Assembly: GCA_903915075.1 (NCBI GenBank)
Contig: CAIWRM010000104.1
Span: 1 to 34,407, forward strand
Direction: 5' to 3'
Origin: an uncultured Microbacteriaceae bacterium
GTDB lineage: Bacteria > Actinomycetota > Actinomycetes > Actinomycetales > Microbacteriaceae
Length of the DNA: 34,407 nt
The position numbers were made by a program, and so were the translations under genes. Numbering within the stretch: position 1 is the first letter of the stretch; each line of letters begins with the position of its first letter. A model generated the notes under the pieces. It did no database searches. It worked only from the letters and a program-made list of their open reading frames with translations, and was not told the DNA's origin. Shown here one piece after another: positions 1 to 8,894 of this stretch.

Positions 1-1
1 C

Positions 2-1966
2 GCCCGAGATTTTCGGCGCGCGCTCGACACCAAGCCCGAGATGCGGGAGTTCGCCACAATGCTCGAGGAGGATGCCCGCCTCGAGTTGCTCGTCGACGTG
101 GCCGAACGCCTCGACCGACTCCCCCGCCACGTGTCCATGTATCCGTGTGGTGTGATCCTCGGCAACAACGAGCTGTACAACCTGAGTCCCATGCAACCCT
201 CGGGCATGGGACTGCCCATGAGCCAGTTCGACAAAGACGACATCGATGACGTGGGTCTGCTCAAACTCGACGTGCTGGGGGTGCGCATGCAGTCGACGCT
301 GTCGTACACCCTGCGCGAGATTCAGCGCGTGCACGGCCCGCACGCCGCCGAGGTGGGCAAACTGCCCAGCGACGCCCCCTACATCAAGCCCAACGGGCTT
401 ATCGAGCTCGACGCTATCCCCCACGACGACGAAGCCACGTATGCCAACATTCGCACCGGCCACACGCTCGGCATGTTTCAGATCGAGAGCCCCGGGCAAC
501 GCGAGCTGATCGGCAAGATGCAGCCCGATGAGTACAACGACCTCATCGCCGACATCTCGCTGTTTCGTCCCGGTCCCATGAAGGGCAACATGGTGGCACC
601 CTTCTTGGATGCCAAACACGGGTTTACCGCGCCCAACTATCTGCATCCGCGCTTTCGTTCGTTTTTGCGCGACAGCTACGGCGTGGTCATCTACCACGAG
701 CACATTCTGCGTATTTTGCACGAGTGCATGGGTGTGACGTTGGCCGAGGCCGACGAGCTGCGACGCGCCATGGAGAAGTCCACCGCGTCAATCGAGCGCG
801 CGTTTCGCCGGCGCACGGCCGAGCGGCGCGATCCCGAAACGGGAAAGCGCCTCTTCACCGACGCCGACATCGAGCGCATCTGGGCGGTACTCAAGGGTTT
901 TGGGTCGTTCGGTTTTTGCAAGGCGCACGGCGCGGCTTTCGCGCTCCCCACGTATCAGAGCGCCTGGCTCAAGACGCACTATCCGACCGAGTTCCTCGCG
1001 GGCATCCTCACGCACGATCCGGGAATGTACCCCCGGCGCCTGCTGCTGGCCGAAGCGCGCCGCATGGGCGTGCCCATCCTGCCGCTGGATGCCAACCTCA
1101 GCATCGACGAGTACCGCGTGGAGCGCCTGCGCGGCGGCACCCTCGGCATTCGCCTCTCGCTGCGCGACGTGCACGGCATCAGCGATGCCGAACTGGGGCG
1201 ACTACTGGCCGGCCAGCCGTTCACTGGCGTCACCGACCTGTACGAACGCGCCCGGCCCTCGCGCGCGCTGATGCAGCGCCTGGCGCTGGTGGGGGCGCTG
1301 GATTCGCTCGCGCTACCCGCGGCCCCAGGGGACGACGATTGCCGTGAGCGGACCCCGGTTACCGTGCCACCCGACGCACCGCCCACGCGCGGCGATGTGA
1401 TCGCGTTCGTGCGCCAACTCACCGCCAAACGGCCGACCCGTGGCGATCCCGCAAGCCAGCTCAACTTCACGATCGACGACCGGCATTCGATTCCGCGCGG
1501 AAACCCCCAGTTCACCGCCGCCGATCGGGCTCGGGTCGAGCTCGGGGTGCTCGACATGGATGCTTCGGAGCACCTCATTGAGGCCTACCGGCCCCTGCTC
1601 GATGACATGGGTGTCACGCCGGCCAATCAGTTGCTGGCCCTGCGGAGTAAAACCGAGGTGCTGGTGGCGGGCGTGCGCATCGCCACACAAACTCCCCCCA
1701 TGCGTTCGGGCAAACGCGTGGTGTTCATCAGCCTCGACGACGGCAGTGGATGCGCCGACGCGACCTTCTTCGAAGAGGCGCAACAGGCCACGGGATCCCT
1801 GTTGTTCGGCACCAAACTCATGGTGATTCGTGGCCGTACCCGCCGCACCGGTGAACGGGGTATCTCGATTGAGGCAATCCAGGCCTGGGACCTCAAACAG
1901 CTCTGGGCTGAGTTCTGCGCGCGCCGCCACGAGTACGCGGGGGGCGCGACTACCGTGAAACCGTGA
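2..1966 (+). CDS. dnaE2: Error-prone DNA polymerase III alpha subunit, DnaE2-like (5' partial, runs off the left edge)
   Basis: The frame is open from base 2 upstream of the listed ATG (ARDFRRALDTKPEMREFATML...). DnaE-family motifs: LKLDVLGVRMQS, GMFQIESPGQRELIGKMQP, ISLFRPGPMKGNMVAPFLDAKHG, GFGSFGFCKAHGAAFALPTYQSAWLK. C-terminal OB-like segment (ISLDDGSGCADATFF). Confidence 0.92.
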   Translation, partial: ARDFRRALDTKPEMREFATMLEEDARLELLVDVAERLDRLPRHVSMYPCGVILGNNELYNLSPMQPSGMGLPMSQFDKDDIDDVGLLKLDVLGVRMQSTLSYTLREIQRVHGPHAAEVGKLPSDAPYIKPNGLIELDAIPHDDEATYANIRTGHTLGMFQIESPGQRELIGKMQPDEYNDLIADISLFRPGPMKGNMVAPFLDAKHGFTAPNYLHPRFRSFLRDSYGVVIYHEHILRILHECMGVTLAEADELRRAMEKSTASIERAFRRRTAERRDPETGKRLFTDADIERIWAVLKGFGSFGFCKAHGAAFALPTYQSAWLKTHYPTEFLAGILTHDPGMYPRRLLLAEARRMGVPILPLDANLSIDEYRVERLRGGTLGIRLSLRDVHGISDAELGRLLAGQPFTGVTDLYERARPSRALMQRLALVGALDSLALPAAPGDDDCRERTPVTVPPDAPPTRGDVIAFVRQLTAKRPTRGDPASQLNFTIDDRHSIPRGNPQFTAADRARVELGVLDMDASEHLIEAYRPLLDDMGVTPANQLLALRSKTEVLVAGVRIATQTPPMRSGKRVVFISLDDGSGCADATFFEEAQQATGSLLFGTKLMVIRGRTRRTGERGISIEAIQAWDLKQLWAEFCARRHEYAGGATTVKP

Positions 1967-3018
1967 GCATCCGAGCGAACGTGCGGGCCAAAAGGCGCAT
2001 CCCCTTCCTTCAGGTGCTCAAGTCCATCGGCGCCGCCGTGGCAGCGTGGCTCATTGCCGTCCCCCTGTTTCAGACAGACCAGCCGGTTTTTGCCGCCATC
2101 GCTGCGATCATCGTGGTGCAACCCAGCGTCAACGCCTCGCTCGGCAAAGCCTTCGAGCGCTCCACCGCCACGGTCATTGGCGTAGCCATTGCTCTCGGGG
2201 CGAGCCTCGTTTTTGGGGCACCCTCGTGGCTCGTGCTCGTGGCGATAGCAGCCGCCATCACCGTGGGCTGGGCCTTCAAGCTCACGCCGGCCACCGCCAA
2301 CCAAATTGCGATTAGCGCCATGCTCTCGATTGTCATTGGTGCCGCCACCCCCGACTACGCACTCACGGGAATTCTCCAGACGATTCTGGGTGCTGTGATC
2401 GGCATCATCATCAACGCCGTCATTGTGCCCCCAGTGGCCCTCACTCCCGCCAAGAGCGCGGTGGCCCGCCTGGGTGGTGACATTGCTCAGCTCCTCGAAG
2501 ACATGGGGGCCGTGCTCTCGCGACGCACCAGCCCCGAGGTACTCGACGCGCTCTACTGGCGAGCCCGGGGGCTGCGCGCCGAACTCAATGCGGCGCTTTC
2601 GCGGGTGAACGCCCTGAGCGAGAGCCTGCGCTTCAACATGATTCGCCGAAACAAACACCGGCCTGCCGTCGATCAGATGTCGGGCCTGCTGGCACGTCTC
2701 GCCGTGGTTACCACGCGCACCATTGGCATGGCCCGCGGGGTGCGCGACCACTACGACGAGTCGCTTGTGAGCGACACCAACATGGCTCAGATTGCCGACG
2801 AGCTCAAGCGCGCCGGCCACGACCTGCGCATTGTGGTGCGAGACAACGGGCTTGAGGCCATGACGGCGCCCCACCCGGAAACGCAGGATCTACCGGCGCT
2901 CACTCAACCCATTCGACTCACGCGCCCGTCCAGCAAAAACTGGGTCCTCGAGGGATTCCTCGTTGAGAACCTGCGGTTGGTGAATGAGGAAATCACGGGC
3001 ATCCTCACCGAGGACTAG
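1963..3018 (+). CDS. FUSC / aromatic-acid-exporter-like integral membrane protein
   Basis: GTG start overlaps the dnaE2 stop (GTGA). N-terminal hydrophobic segments and an FUSC-like pattern (FAAIAAIIVVQPSVNASLGKAFERSTATVIGVAIA), followed by a soluble helical region. Confidence 0.8.
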   Translation: MSIRANVRAKRRIPFLQVLKSIGAAVAAWLIAVPLFQTDQPVFAAIAAIIVVQPSVNASLGKAFERSTATVIGVAIALGASLVFGAPSWLVLVAIAAAITVGWAFKLTPATANQIAISAMLSIVIGAATPDYALTGILQTILGAVIGIIINAVIVPPVALTPAKSAVARLGGDIAQLLEDMGAVLSRRTSPEVLDALYWRARGLRAELNAALSRVNALSESLRFNMIRRNKHRPAVDQMSGLLARLAVVTTRTIGMARGVRDHYDESLVSDTNMAQIADELKRAGHDLRIVVRDNGLEAMTAPHPETQDLPALTQPIRLTRPSSKNWVLEGFLVENLRLVNEEITGILTED

Positions 3019-3038
3019 ACAACAGGGCACACGGAAAA

Positions 3039-3062
3039 GGGCTCCGAGTCGCCTCGAAGCCC
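3039..3062. terminator. Hairpin between convergent FUSC and yceI genes, possible bidirectional terminator
   Basis: GGGCTcCGAG-TCGC-CTCGaAGCCC, one mismatch, in a convergent intergenic gap. No strong T-tract. Confidence 0.45.
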
Positions 3063-3078
3063 CTCACCGTGACAAGAA

Positions 3079-3636
3079 CTAAACCTGCAGTGCTGCTTGG
3101 AGCTCGATAGTGATGGACACCTTCTCGCCAACCAGTACACCACCGGTCTCGAGCGCGGCATTCCAGACCAAACCAAATTCTTCTCGGTTGATTTCGCCGG
3201 TCACCGTGGCGGCCAGCTTGTAGTTGCCGTAGGGGTCGGTGGCGAATCCACCAAACTCAAGGTCAAACTCGACCGGCTTCGTAACGCCTCGCAGAGTGAG
3301 ATTGCCCATGACCTTGTAGTCACTGCCGGCAGCCGCCACCGACGTCGAGGCGAACTCGAGGTTCGGGTGATTGGCTGCATCGAAAAAGTCGTTCTCACGC
3401 AGGTGCTTATCGCGGCCCTCATCATTGGTGTCGATGCTGGCCACCTGGGCCGAGGCAGTGATTTTCGTGTCAGCCGGGTTCTCACTGGTGAGGATGGTGG
3501 CCGAGAAGCTCCCAAACTTTCCGCGGACCTTGCTGATCATGAGGTGGCGAACCGAAAACGAAACCTCCGAGTGGGAGGGGTCAACAATCCAGGTGCCTGC
3601 TTTGTAACCGGGGATGGATTCTGCGGTGAGGGTCAT
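3079..3636 (-). CDS. YceI family protein
   Basis: TWIVDPSHSEVSFSVRHLMISKVRGKFGSFSATI, DFFDAANHPNLEFAST, GNLTLRGVTKPVEFDLEFGG, typical of YceI. Start set at the MTLTAES ATG. Confidence 0.92.
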   Translation of the reverse strand: MTLTAESIPGYKAGTWIVDPSHSEVSFSVRHLMISKVRGKFGSFSATILTSENPADTKITASAQVASIDTNDEGRDKHLRENDFFDAANHPNLEFASTSVAAAGSDYKVMGNLTLRGVTKPVEFDLEFGGFATDPYGNYKLAATVTGEINREEFGLVWNAALETGGVLVGEKVSITIELQAALQV

Positions 3637-3801
3637 GGTTGTCCACTTCTCCGGGCGCGGATGCCCGGGACGTCTAATGAGCACACGTCAGATTGGCGTG
3701 CACAGCAGATAAGACGAGAGGAGCGGGGATTATTCCCGCGGTGACGGAAATCTCGCTAACCCGCACGTGAGTGACTCGAGGAGGGGCTTGTCCAGCCGCG
3801 G

Positions 3802-5154
3802 CTAGGGAGCGAGGGCAATTCCCTCGGGAACGGTGCCACGAGGCTCACGGGGAAAAGAGCAGCCGAAATCGCACGGCGCGCGCCAACGCTCGGCACCCGG
3901 AGCGAGTCCGCGCCGAAACGTGAGCATTCTCAGAACAGAAGCGTCAAGCTGCGCAGTGGGAACGATTCCCGACTCAACGGCCTGGCTGAGGGTATTCACG
4001 AGAACACCCACATCGATACCCACGGCGGAAGGGTCGGCGGGGAACACATAGAGGAGGGCATCATTTCCGGCGGCCAGCGCGGCCACCGCGTTGGCATACG
4101 GATCACTCCACCGGGCATCGCCTGAAGCCTGAAGCATCAGCAGGTCGTCAGTTACGGTAATCCCCTGGAATCCGAGGTCTCGTCTCAGCACGTCGTGCCA
4201 CGTGGCCGAGAGACTGGCCGGCACGTCGTCAACGGCCGGAAACGCGAGGTGTCCAAACATCACAAAGCGAGCACCGGCCTCAATGCCCGCCGAGAAGGGC
4301 ACCGCGTCGGTCGCGCGCCACTCACCTGGGTCAACCGGTGCCATGGGAATTCCGAAGTGTGAATCGTCGGCGCTGCGGCCGTGACCGGGAAAGTGCTTGA
4401 GCGTGCTCGCCACATGGGCCTGTTCGGCAGTCACCGCTGCCGCGACGCGCTCCGCGCTTTCGGTGCCGGAGTCACCGAGCGTGCGGCTGAAGATGTAAGA
4501 GCGCCGGTCAGACGTAACGTCGGCGACAATACCGAAGTTCACATTGACACCCACCGAGGCCAACAGTCCCCCGCGACCGGCAAACGCGTCCGCTGTGGCG
4601 CTGGCCGGCTGGGTTCGCAGTTCGTTTGCTCCGGGATAGGGGTCGAAGGACAGACGAACCACTTCGCCGCCCTCCTGATCTATGGCAATGATGGGTGGCA
4701 AGTCTGGCTCGGCAACCACCGCTGCCGTCAGCGCTGCCACCTCGGCCGGATCGGGCGTCACGTTATCGCGCATCAGGATGATGCCGCCCCACCCTGCTCC
4801 TCCGCTCGCCGCGGGAGCCACCGCGAAACGCATCCCCTCCGGGTTCATGCCACTCACATGGCCGATCAACAGGCTGCGCACCTTGTCGTCCGTCGTCATT
4901 TCGTCAAGACGGATCCGAGCCCATCGCTCAATCGGATTCGTCGCTGGCGACGGTACGCGGGCCGCATCCTCCTGTGTGATCGGAACGCTGGACGCACCTG
5001 CTCCCGCAGCGGTCGTGACCGCAGATGTCGAGAGCAACGCCAGCACCGCGAGGAATCCAACGCCCAGCGCGGCTGCCCGCGCGGATCCGACTCTTGCGAT
5101 GGCGGAACGAGCCCATGCGCCCATTCGAAGAAAGCCGACACGTAAGACGCTCAC
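3802..5154 (-). CDS. Glycoside hydrolase family 3 N-terminal domain protein (beta-N-acetylhexosaminidase / NagZ-like), exported or membrane anchored
   Basis: IAIDQEGGEVVRL, AEQAHVASTLKHFPGHGRSADDSH, ITVTDDLLMLQ are GH3/NagZ motifs. Hydrophobic N-terminal signal/anchor. Start uncertain: the track ORF begins at 5250 but overlaps the upstream gene. Confidence 0.85.
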   Translation of the reverse strand: MSVLRVGFLRMGAWARSAIARVGSARAAALGVGFLAVLALLSTSAVTTAAGAGASSVPITQEDAARVPSPATNPIERWARIRLDEMTTDDKVRSLLIGHVSGMNPEGMRFAVAPAASGGAGWGGIILMRDNVTPDPAEVAALTAAVVAEPDLPPIIAIDQEGGEVVRLSFDPYPGANELRTQPASATADAFAGRGGLLASVGVNVNFGIVADVTSDRRSYIFSRTLGDSGTESAERVAAAVTAEQAHVASTLKHFPGHGRSADDSHFGIPMAPVDPGEWRATDAVPFSAGIEAGARFVMFGHLAFPAVDDVPASLSATWHDVLRRDLGFQGITVTDDLLMLQASGDARWSDPYANAVAALAAGNDALLYVFPADPSAVGIDVGVLVNTLSQAVESGIVPTAQLDASVLRMLTFRRGLAPGAERWRAPCDFGCSFPREPRGTVPEGIALAP

Positions 5155-5174
5155 GGCACGCTGAAGAAGGCGTC

Positions 5175-6227
5175 CTAGGCCGCCTTGGCTGCCCGCGCGA
5201 CCAGTTCTCGCACGAGCGGCACGACTTCGGTGCCATAGAGACGAATGCACTCCATGAGGTTCTCATGCCCGAGCGTGCCCAGCGAGTACTTGAGGTCGAA
5301 GCGTGTCACACCGAGCCCCATCATTGATCGAGCAATCTTTTGGGCAACGGTCTCGGGCGAGCCCACCATGAGAGCACCCTCGGCACCCGCTTCGACATCA
5401 AACTGGGCGCGCGTGAACGGCGGCCAACCCCGCTCCGCCCCAATGCGGGTGTGCATGTCGCGGAAGTGCGGCCACGCCAATTCACGTGCCTCGGCATCGG
5501 TGGCCGCGACAAAACCGGGCGAGTGCTGCCCCACCGGCAGAATCTCTTTGCCCATCTCGGTGAGCGCACGATGATACAAATCCACGTAGGGACGAAAGCG
5601 CAGGGGGTCACCACCAATGATGGCCAGCATCAGCGGGAGACCATAGCGTGCTGCGCGAACGACGGATTGCGGGCTGCCTCCCACCCCGATCCATGCCTTG
5701 AGTCGCCCCTCTTCAATCGGCGGGTAAATGCGTACGTCATTGAGATCCGGACGCGTCGAACCCGACCACGTGACCGGCTGTTCCTTCAAAATCTCAACAA
5801 AGAGGCCAAGTTTTTCTTCGAAGAGGGTCTCGTAGTCGCGAAGCTCGTAGCCAAAAAGCGGGAATGACTCGGTGAAGGAACCGCGGCCGAGAATGACCTC
5901 GGCCCGGCCGTTCGAGAGCGCGTTGACCTCCGAGAATCGCTGGTAGACCCGGATGGGGTCGTCAGAACTGAGCACGGTCACGGCCGATCCCACGTGAATG
6001 TTCTGTGTGCGAGCCGCGATTGCGGCCATCACGACCTCAGGAGCTGACACGGCAAAATCTTCCCGGTGGTGTTCGCCGATACCAATGAAGTTGAGTCCCA
6101 CCTGGTCAGCCAGTACACCCTCGGCAATGACGTTCCGGATCACCTGGGCATGGCTGAGCGGAGTTCCGTCCGGCGCAACCGTGGCATCGCCAAACGTGTC
6201 GAGCCCAAACTCCAAAACTTCCGTCAT
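5175..6227 (-). CDS. LLM class flavin-dependent oxidoreductase (luciferase-like monooxygenase)
   Basis: MTEVLEFGLDTFGD..., GIGEHHREDFAVSAPEVVMAAIAARTQNIHVGSAVTVLSSDDPIRVYQRFSEVNALSNGRAEVILGRGSFTESF are typical of bacterial luciferase-like proteins. Confidence 0.92.
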   Translation of the reverse strand: MTEVLEFGLDTFGDATVAPDGTPLSHAQVIRNVIAEGVLADQVGLNFIGIGEHHREDFAVSAPEVVMAAIAARTQNIHVGSAVTVLSSDDPIRVYQRFSEVNALSNGRAEVILGRGSFTESFPLFGYELRDYETLFEEKLGLFVEILKEQPVTWSGSTRPDLNDVRIYPPIEEGRLKAWIGVGGSPQSVVRAARYGLPLMLAIIGGDPLRFRPYVDLYHRALTEMGKEILPVGQHSPGFVAATDAEARELAWPHFRDMHTRIGAERGWPPFTRAQFDVEAGAEGALMVGSPETVAQKIARSMMGLGVTRFDLKYSLGTLGHENLMECIRLYGTEVVPLVRELVARAAKAA

Positions 6228-6333
6228 GGCTAACTCTCCTTTGGTGGCGACGTGAAAGCAGTTCTGTCTTGACTAACGCGCGGGTTCTGCAAAGTTATTC
6301 CGCAAGACACAATTTCCCCTGCAATACTTTATT

Positions 6334-6355
6334 CGGTGCCCAGTTTTGGGCACCG
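6334..6355. promoter_or_regulatory. Perfect 9-bp inverted repeat in the leader of the ABC ATPase gene
   Basis: CGGTGCCCA-GTTT-TGGGCACCG, about 54 nt upstream of the ATG at 6409, in the divergent intergenic region. Confidence 0.5.
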
Positions 6356-6408
6356 TCACTTCACAACGGATCGTCCGGCACGTACCTGCCGGTGAAGGAG
6401 TAATTACC

Positions 6409-7503
6409 ATGGCAAGTGTCACCTTTGAAAGCGCCACTCGGCTCTACCAGGGAACGGCCCGCTCTGCGGTCGAGAATCTAAACCTCACCATCGAGGACGG
6501 TGAATTCCTCGTCTTGGTTGGCCCGTCAGGTTGCGGCAAGTCCACAAGCCTGCGCATGCTGGCTGGCCTCGAGGAGATCAACTCTGGTCGCATTCTCATT
6601 GGCGATCGTGATGTCACCAACGTTCCTCCCAAGGACCGCGACATCGCGATGGTTTTCCAAAACTACGCCCTCTACCCGCACATGACAGTTGCCGAGAATA
6701 TGGGATTTGCACTGAAGATCGCCGGTGTCCCCAAAGCCGAGCGTGCGGAGCGGGTTCTCGAGGCGGCCAAACTGCTCGACCTCGAACCCTACCTCGAGCG
6801 CAAACCCAAGAACCTCTCGGGTGGACAACGACAGCGCGTCGCCATGGGTCGCGCCATTGTTCGCAAGCCGCAAGTGTTCCTCATGGACGAACCGCTGTCA
6901 AACCTCGATGCCAAGTTGCGCGTTCAAACACGCACCCAAATCGCATCACTCCAGCGCCGACTGGGAGTCACGACGGTTTACGTCACGCACGACCAAACCG
7001 AGGCGCTGACAATGGGAGACCGAATCGCTGTCCTCAAGGATGGCGTGCTTCAGCAAGTGGGCACACCGCGGGAACTCTATGAGCAGCCGGCAAACGACTT
7101 CGTCGCCGGTTTCATTGGATCGCCTGCGATGAACATCTTCCCGTCACACATGGTGACAGGCGGAGTCCAGGTGGGAACAACGGTCGGCGTCGTCGACGCC
7201 CAGACTGTCAAGAACTCCGTCGGCAAGTCCGTGCTCGTAGGCATTCGCCCCGAGGATCTTGTCATTGCCAAGGACGGTAAGGGCCTGTCGGTCAAGATTG
7301 ACGTGGTCGAAGAACTCGGTGCGGACGGGTATCTCTATGGCACCGTCGACCTCGACGGCTCCCCGCACCCGATTGTTATCCGTGTTGACGGGCGCAAACA
7401 CCCCCTGCGTGGAGAAACAGTTGTAGTGGCACCCGTGCCCAAGCACATCCACGTCTTTGATGCGGAATCTGGGGTGCGGCTCTCGGCTCCCGTCGAGGTC
7501 TGA
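6409..7503 (+). CDS. ABC transporter ATP-binding protein, UgpC/MalK/MsiK type
   Basis: Walker A GPSGCGKST, signature LSGGQRQRVAMGRAIVRKPQVFLMDEPLSNLDAKLR, H-loop VYVTHDQTEA, C-terminal TOBE/MOI-like regulatory region. ATG at 6409 preceded by GAAGGAG. Confidence 0.95.
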   Translation: MASVTFESATRLYQGTARSAVENLNLTIEDGEFLVLVGPSGCGKSTSLRMLAGLEEINSGRILIGDRDVTNVPPKDRDIAMVFQNYALYPHMTVAENMGFALKIAGVPKAERAERVLEAAKLLDLEPYLERKPKNLSGGQRQRVAMGRAIVRKPQVFLMDEPLSNLDAKLRVQTRTQIASLQRRLGVTTVYVTHDQTEALTMGDRIAVLKDGVLQQVGTPRELYEQPANDFVAGFIGSPAMNIFPSHMVTGGVQVGTTVGVVDAQTVKNSVGKSVLVGIRPEDLVIAKDGKGLSVKIDVVEELGADGYLYGTVDLDGSPHPIVIRVDGRKHPLRGETVVVAPVPKHIHVFDAESGVRLSAPVEV

Positions 7504-7604
7504 CGCTTCCGCATCGCACGTCGCTTGACGTGGATGATGCGAGCGTAATTCAGTCTGTGTCGTCACTGTCCACCAAATGGAAGACTCGGAGGTAGAGTCA
7601 AAAC

Positions 7605-8348
7605 ATGGCATCTCCCGTAGCGCCGGACGCCCTCGCATACACCGCGAAGGACTGGCTGAAGTATGGCTCCACTGAGTCGCCATCCACGCGGGAGAAGATG
7701 ATCATGCTCGCGATCGAAGACATCATTACCGTGGGCCCCGCCGACTTCAACGCTTTTCGGGTCTGCGATCGGATTGACATCAAGCACCCGATGGTGAACT
7801 ACTACTTTGGTAACCGCGACGGACTCCTCGCTGAAGCCACGTGGTGGGCCTATCAGGAGTGGTCAAAGAATGTTCGACGATCGATGCGCGAGGCGCCGGC
7901 CGACCCTGAGAAGCGCTTGCGCGCCTTTATCGAAGAAGAATGCGTCTGGGCGGAGCGCATGGGTGGAATGTACCTGCTGTTGCAGTACCCGCTTGCCTCT
8001 GCCGGTTCGCACGTCATCGTGGCTGAGAACTACGGCGAGAAGATGCAGGGCATCTTTGACTACCACCTCGCACTCTTGGCAACAACGATTGTTGATCTTC
8101 GCTCAGGAAAGTTGAGCTCGCTCGACTTTGACGAAGACTCCATTCCGACAACCGCACTCTTGTTGCACCCCGCTGAGGTCATCGCATCTGGGCACGTCGC
8201 GTGGATGACCCACGGCCTCGCATCATGGTCCACGGGACAACACACGGCGACCCGCAAGATGCCCACCCGAGGCATTAAGGGGCTCACCGTGGGTATCGCC
8301 CGCTCGTCCTATGTGGACCAAATCATCAAGGTTGCCCGCGGCGCGTAG
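7605..8348 (+). CDS. TetR/AcrR family transcriptional regulator
   Basis: N-terminal HTH-like region (STREKMIMLAIEDIITVGPADFNAFRVCDRIDIKHPMVNYYFGNRDGLLAEATWWAY), including the VNYYFGNRDGLL recognition-helix pattern. Confidence 0.75.
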   Translation: MASPVAPDALAYTAKDWLKYGSTESPSTREKMIMLAIEDIITVGPADFNAFRVCDRIDIKHPMVNYYFGNRDGLLAEATWWAYQEWSKNVRRSMREAPADPEKRLRAFIEEECVWAERMGGMYLLLQYPLASAGSHVIVAENYGEKMQGIFDYHLALLATTIVDLRSGKLSSLDFDEDSIPTTALLLHPAEVIASGHVAWMTHGLASWSTGQHTATRKMPTRGIKGLTVGIARSSYVDQIIKVARGA

Positions 8349-8357
8349 CCTCAAAAG

Positions 8358-8390
8358 AAAAACCACCCTCAAGGGGTGGTTTCTTCTTTT
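8358..8390. terminator. Rho-independent terminator between tetR and convergent tRNA-Ala
   Basis: AAACCACCC-TCAAG-GGGTGGTTT flanked by an A-tract and a T-tract (TTCTTCTTTTT), so potentially bidirectional. Confidence 0.85.
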
Positions 8391-8392
8391 TG

Positions 8393-8465
8393 TGGATCTG
8401 AGGGGACTCGAACCCCTGACCCCCTGCATGCCATGCAGGTGCGCTACCAGCTGCGCCACAGACCC
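8393..8465 (-). tRNA. tRNA-Ala (anticodon GGC)
   Basis: Minus strand GGGTCTGTGGCGCAGCTGGTAGCGCACCTGCATGGCATGCAGGGGGTCAGGGGTTCGAGTCCCCTCAGATCCA. Complete cloverleaf; anticodon loop ATGGCAT; T-arm GGTTCGAGTCC. Confidence 0.97.
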
Positions 8466-8503
8466 ATAATCGTTGTCACCACGACCTTGTTTAGATTACT
8501 ACA

Positions 8504-8884
8504 TCACTCCGCGGGCCTTGAACCGATGCCCTCGGGCAACGGCAGAACAGGACAGTCTCCCCAGAGACGTTCGAGTCCGTAATACAAGCGGTCTTCCTCA
8601 TGGAATACGTGCACGATCAGGCCACCGAAGTCAATCAGCACCCAGCGCCCTTCACCACGTCCCTCGCGGCGCAACGGCTTAACGCCCATTTCGAAGAGCT
8701 TGTCTTCAATCTCGTTAGCAACGGCAGAAACGTTTCGTTCATTGCGCCCAGTAACGATAAGGAACGCATCAGCCAGGGCGAGACGGTCTGAGACGTCGAG
8801 CGCAACCATGTCGTCACCGCCGGTGGCATCGGCAGCCAAAGCTGCGGCGTTGAGGGAGTCGAGTGTTTCTTGGGTGGCGGTCAC
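8504..8884 (-). CDS. rsfS: Ribosome silencing factor RsfS
   Basis: DMVALDVSDRLALADAFLIVTGRNERNVSAVANEIEDKLFEMGVKPLRREGRGEGRWVLIDFGGLIVHVFHEEDRLYYGLERLWGDCP, typical RsfS. GTG start before TATQETL. Confidence 0.93.
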   Translation of the reverse strand: MTATQETLDSLNAAALAADATGGDDMVALDVSDRLALADAFLIVTGRNERNVSAVANEIEDKLFEMGVKPLRREGRGEGRWVLIDFGGLIVHVFHEEDRLYYGLERLWGDCPVLPLPEGIGSRPAE

Positions 8885-8894
8885 TCCAACCAGC

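Noticed and set aside
1627-2874. 415-aa minus-strand ORF
   Set aside because: Antisense to dnaE2/FUSC, His/Gly/Arg-rich composition typical of shadow frames.
6269-6300. TTGACT followed by AGTTAT as a sigma-70-like promoter for the ABC ATPase
   Set aside because: The -10 match is poor and spacing ambiguous; not reported as a feature.
8376-8582. 68-aa plus-strand ORF MVSSFCGSEGTRTPDPLHAMQVRYQLRH...
   Set aside because: Translation of the antisense strand of tRNA-Ala(GGC); the SEGTRTPDP pattern is a familiar spurious ORF over tRNA genes.
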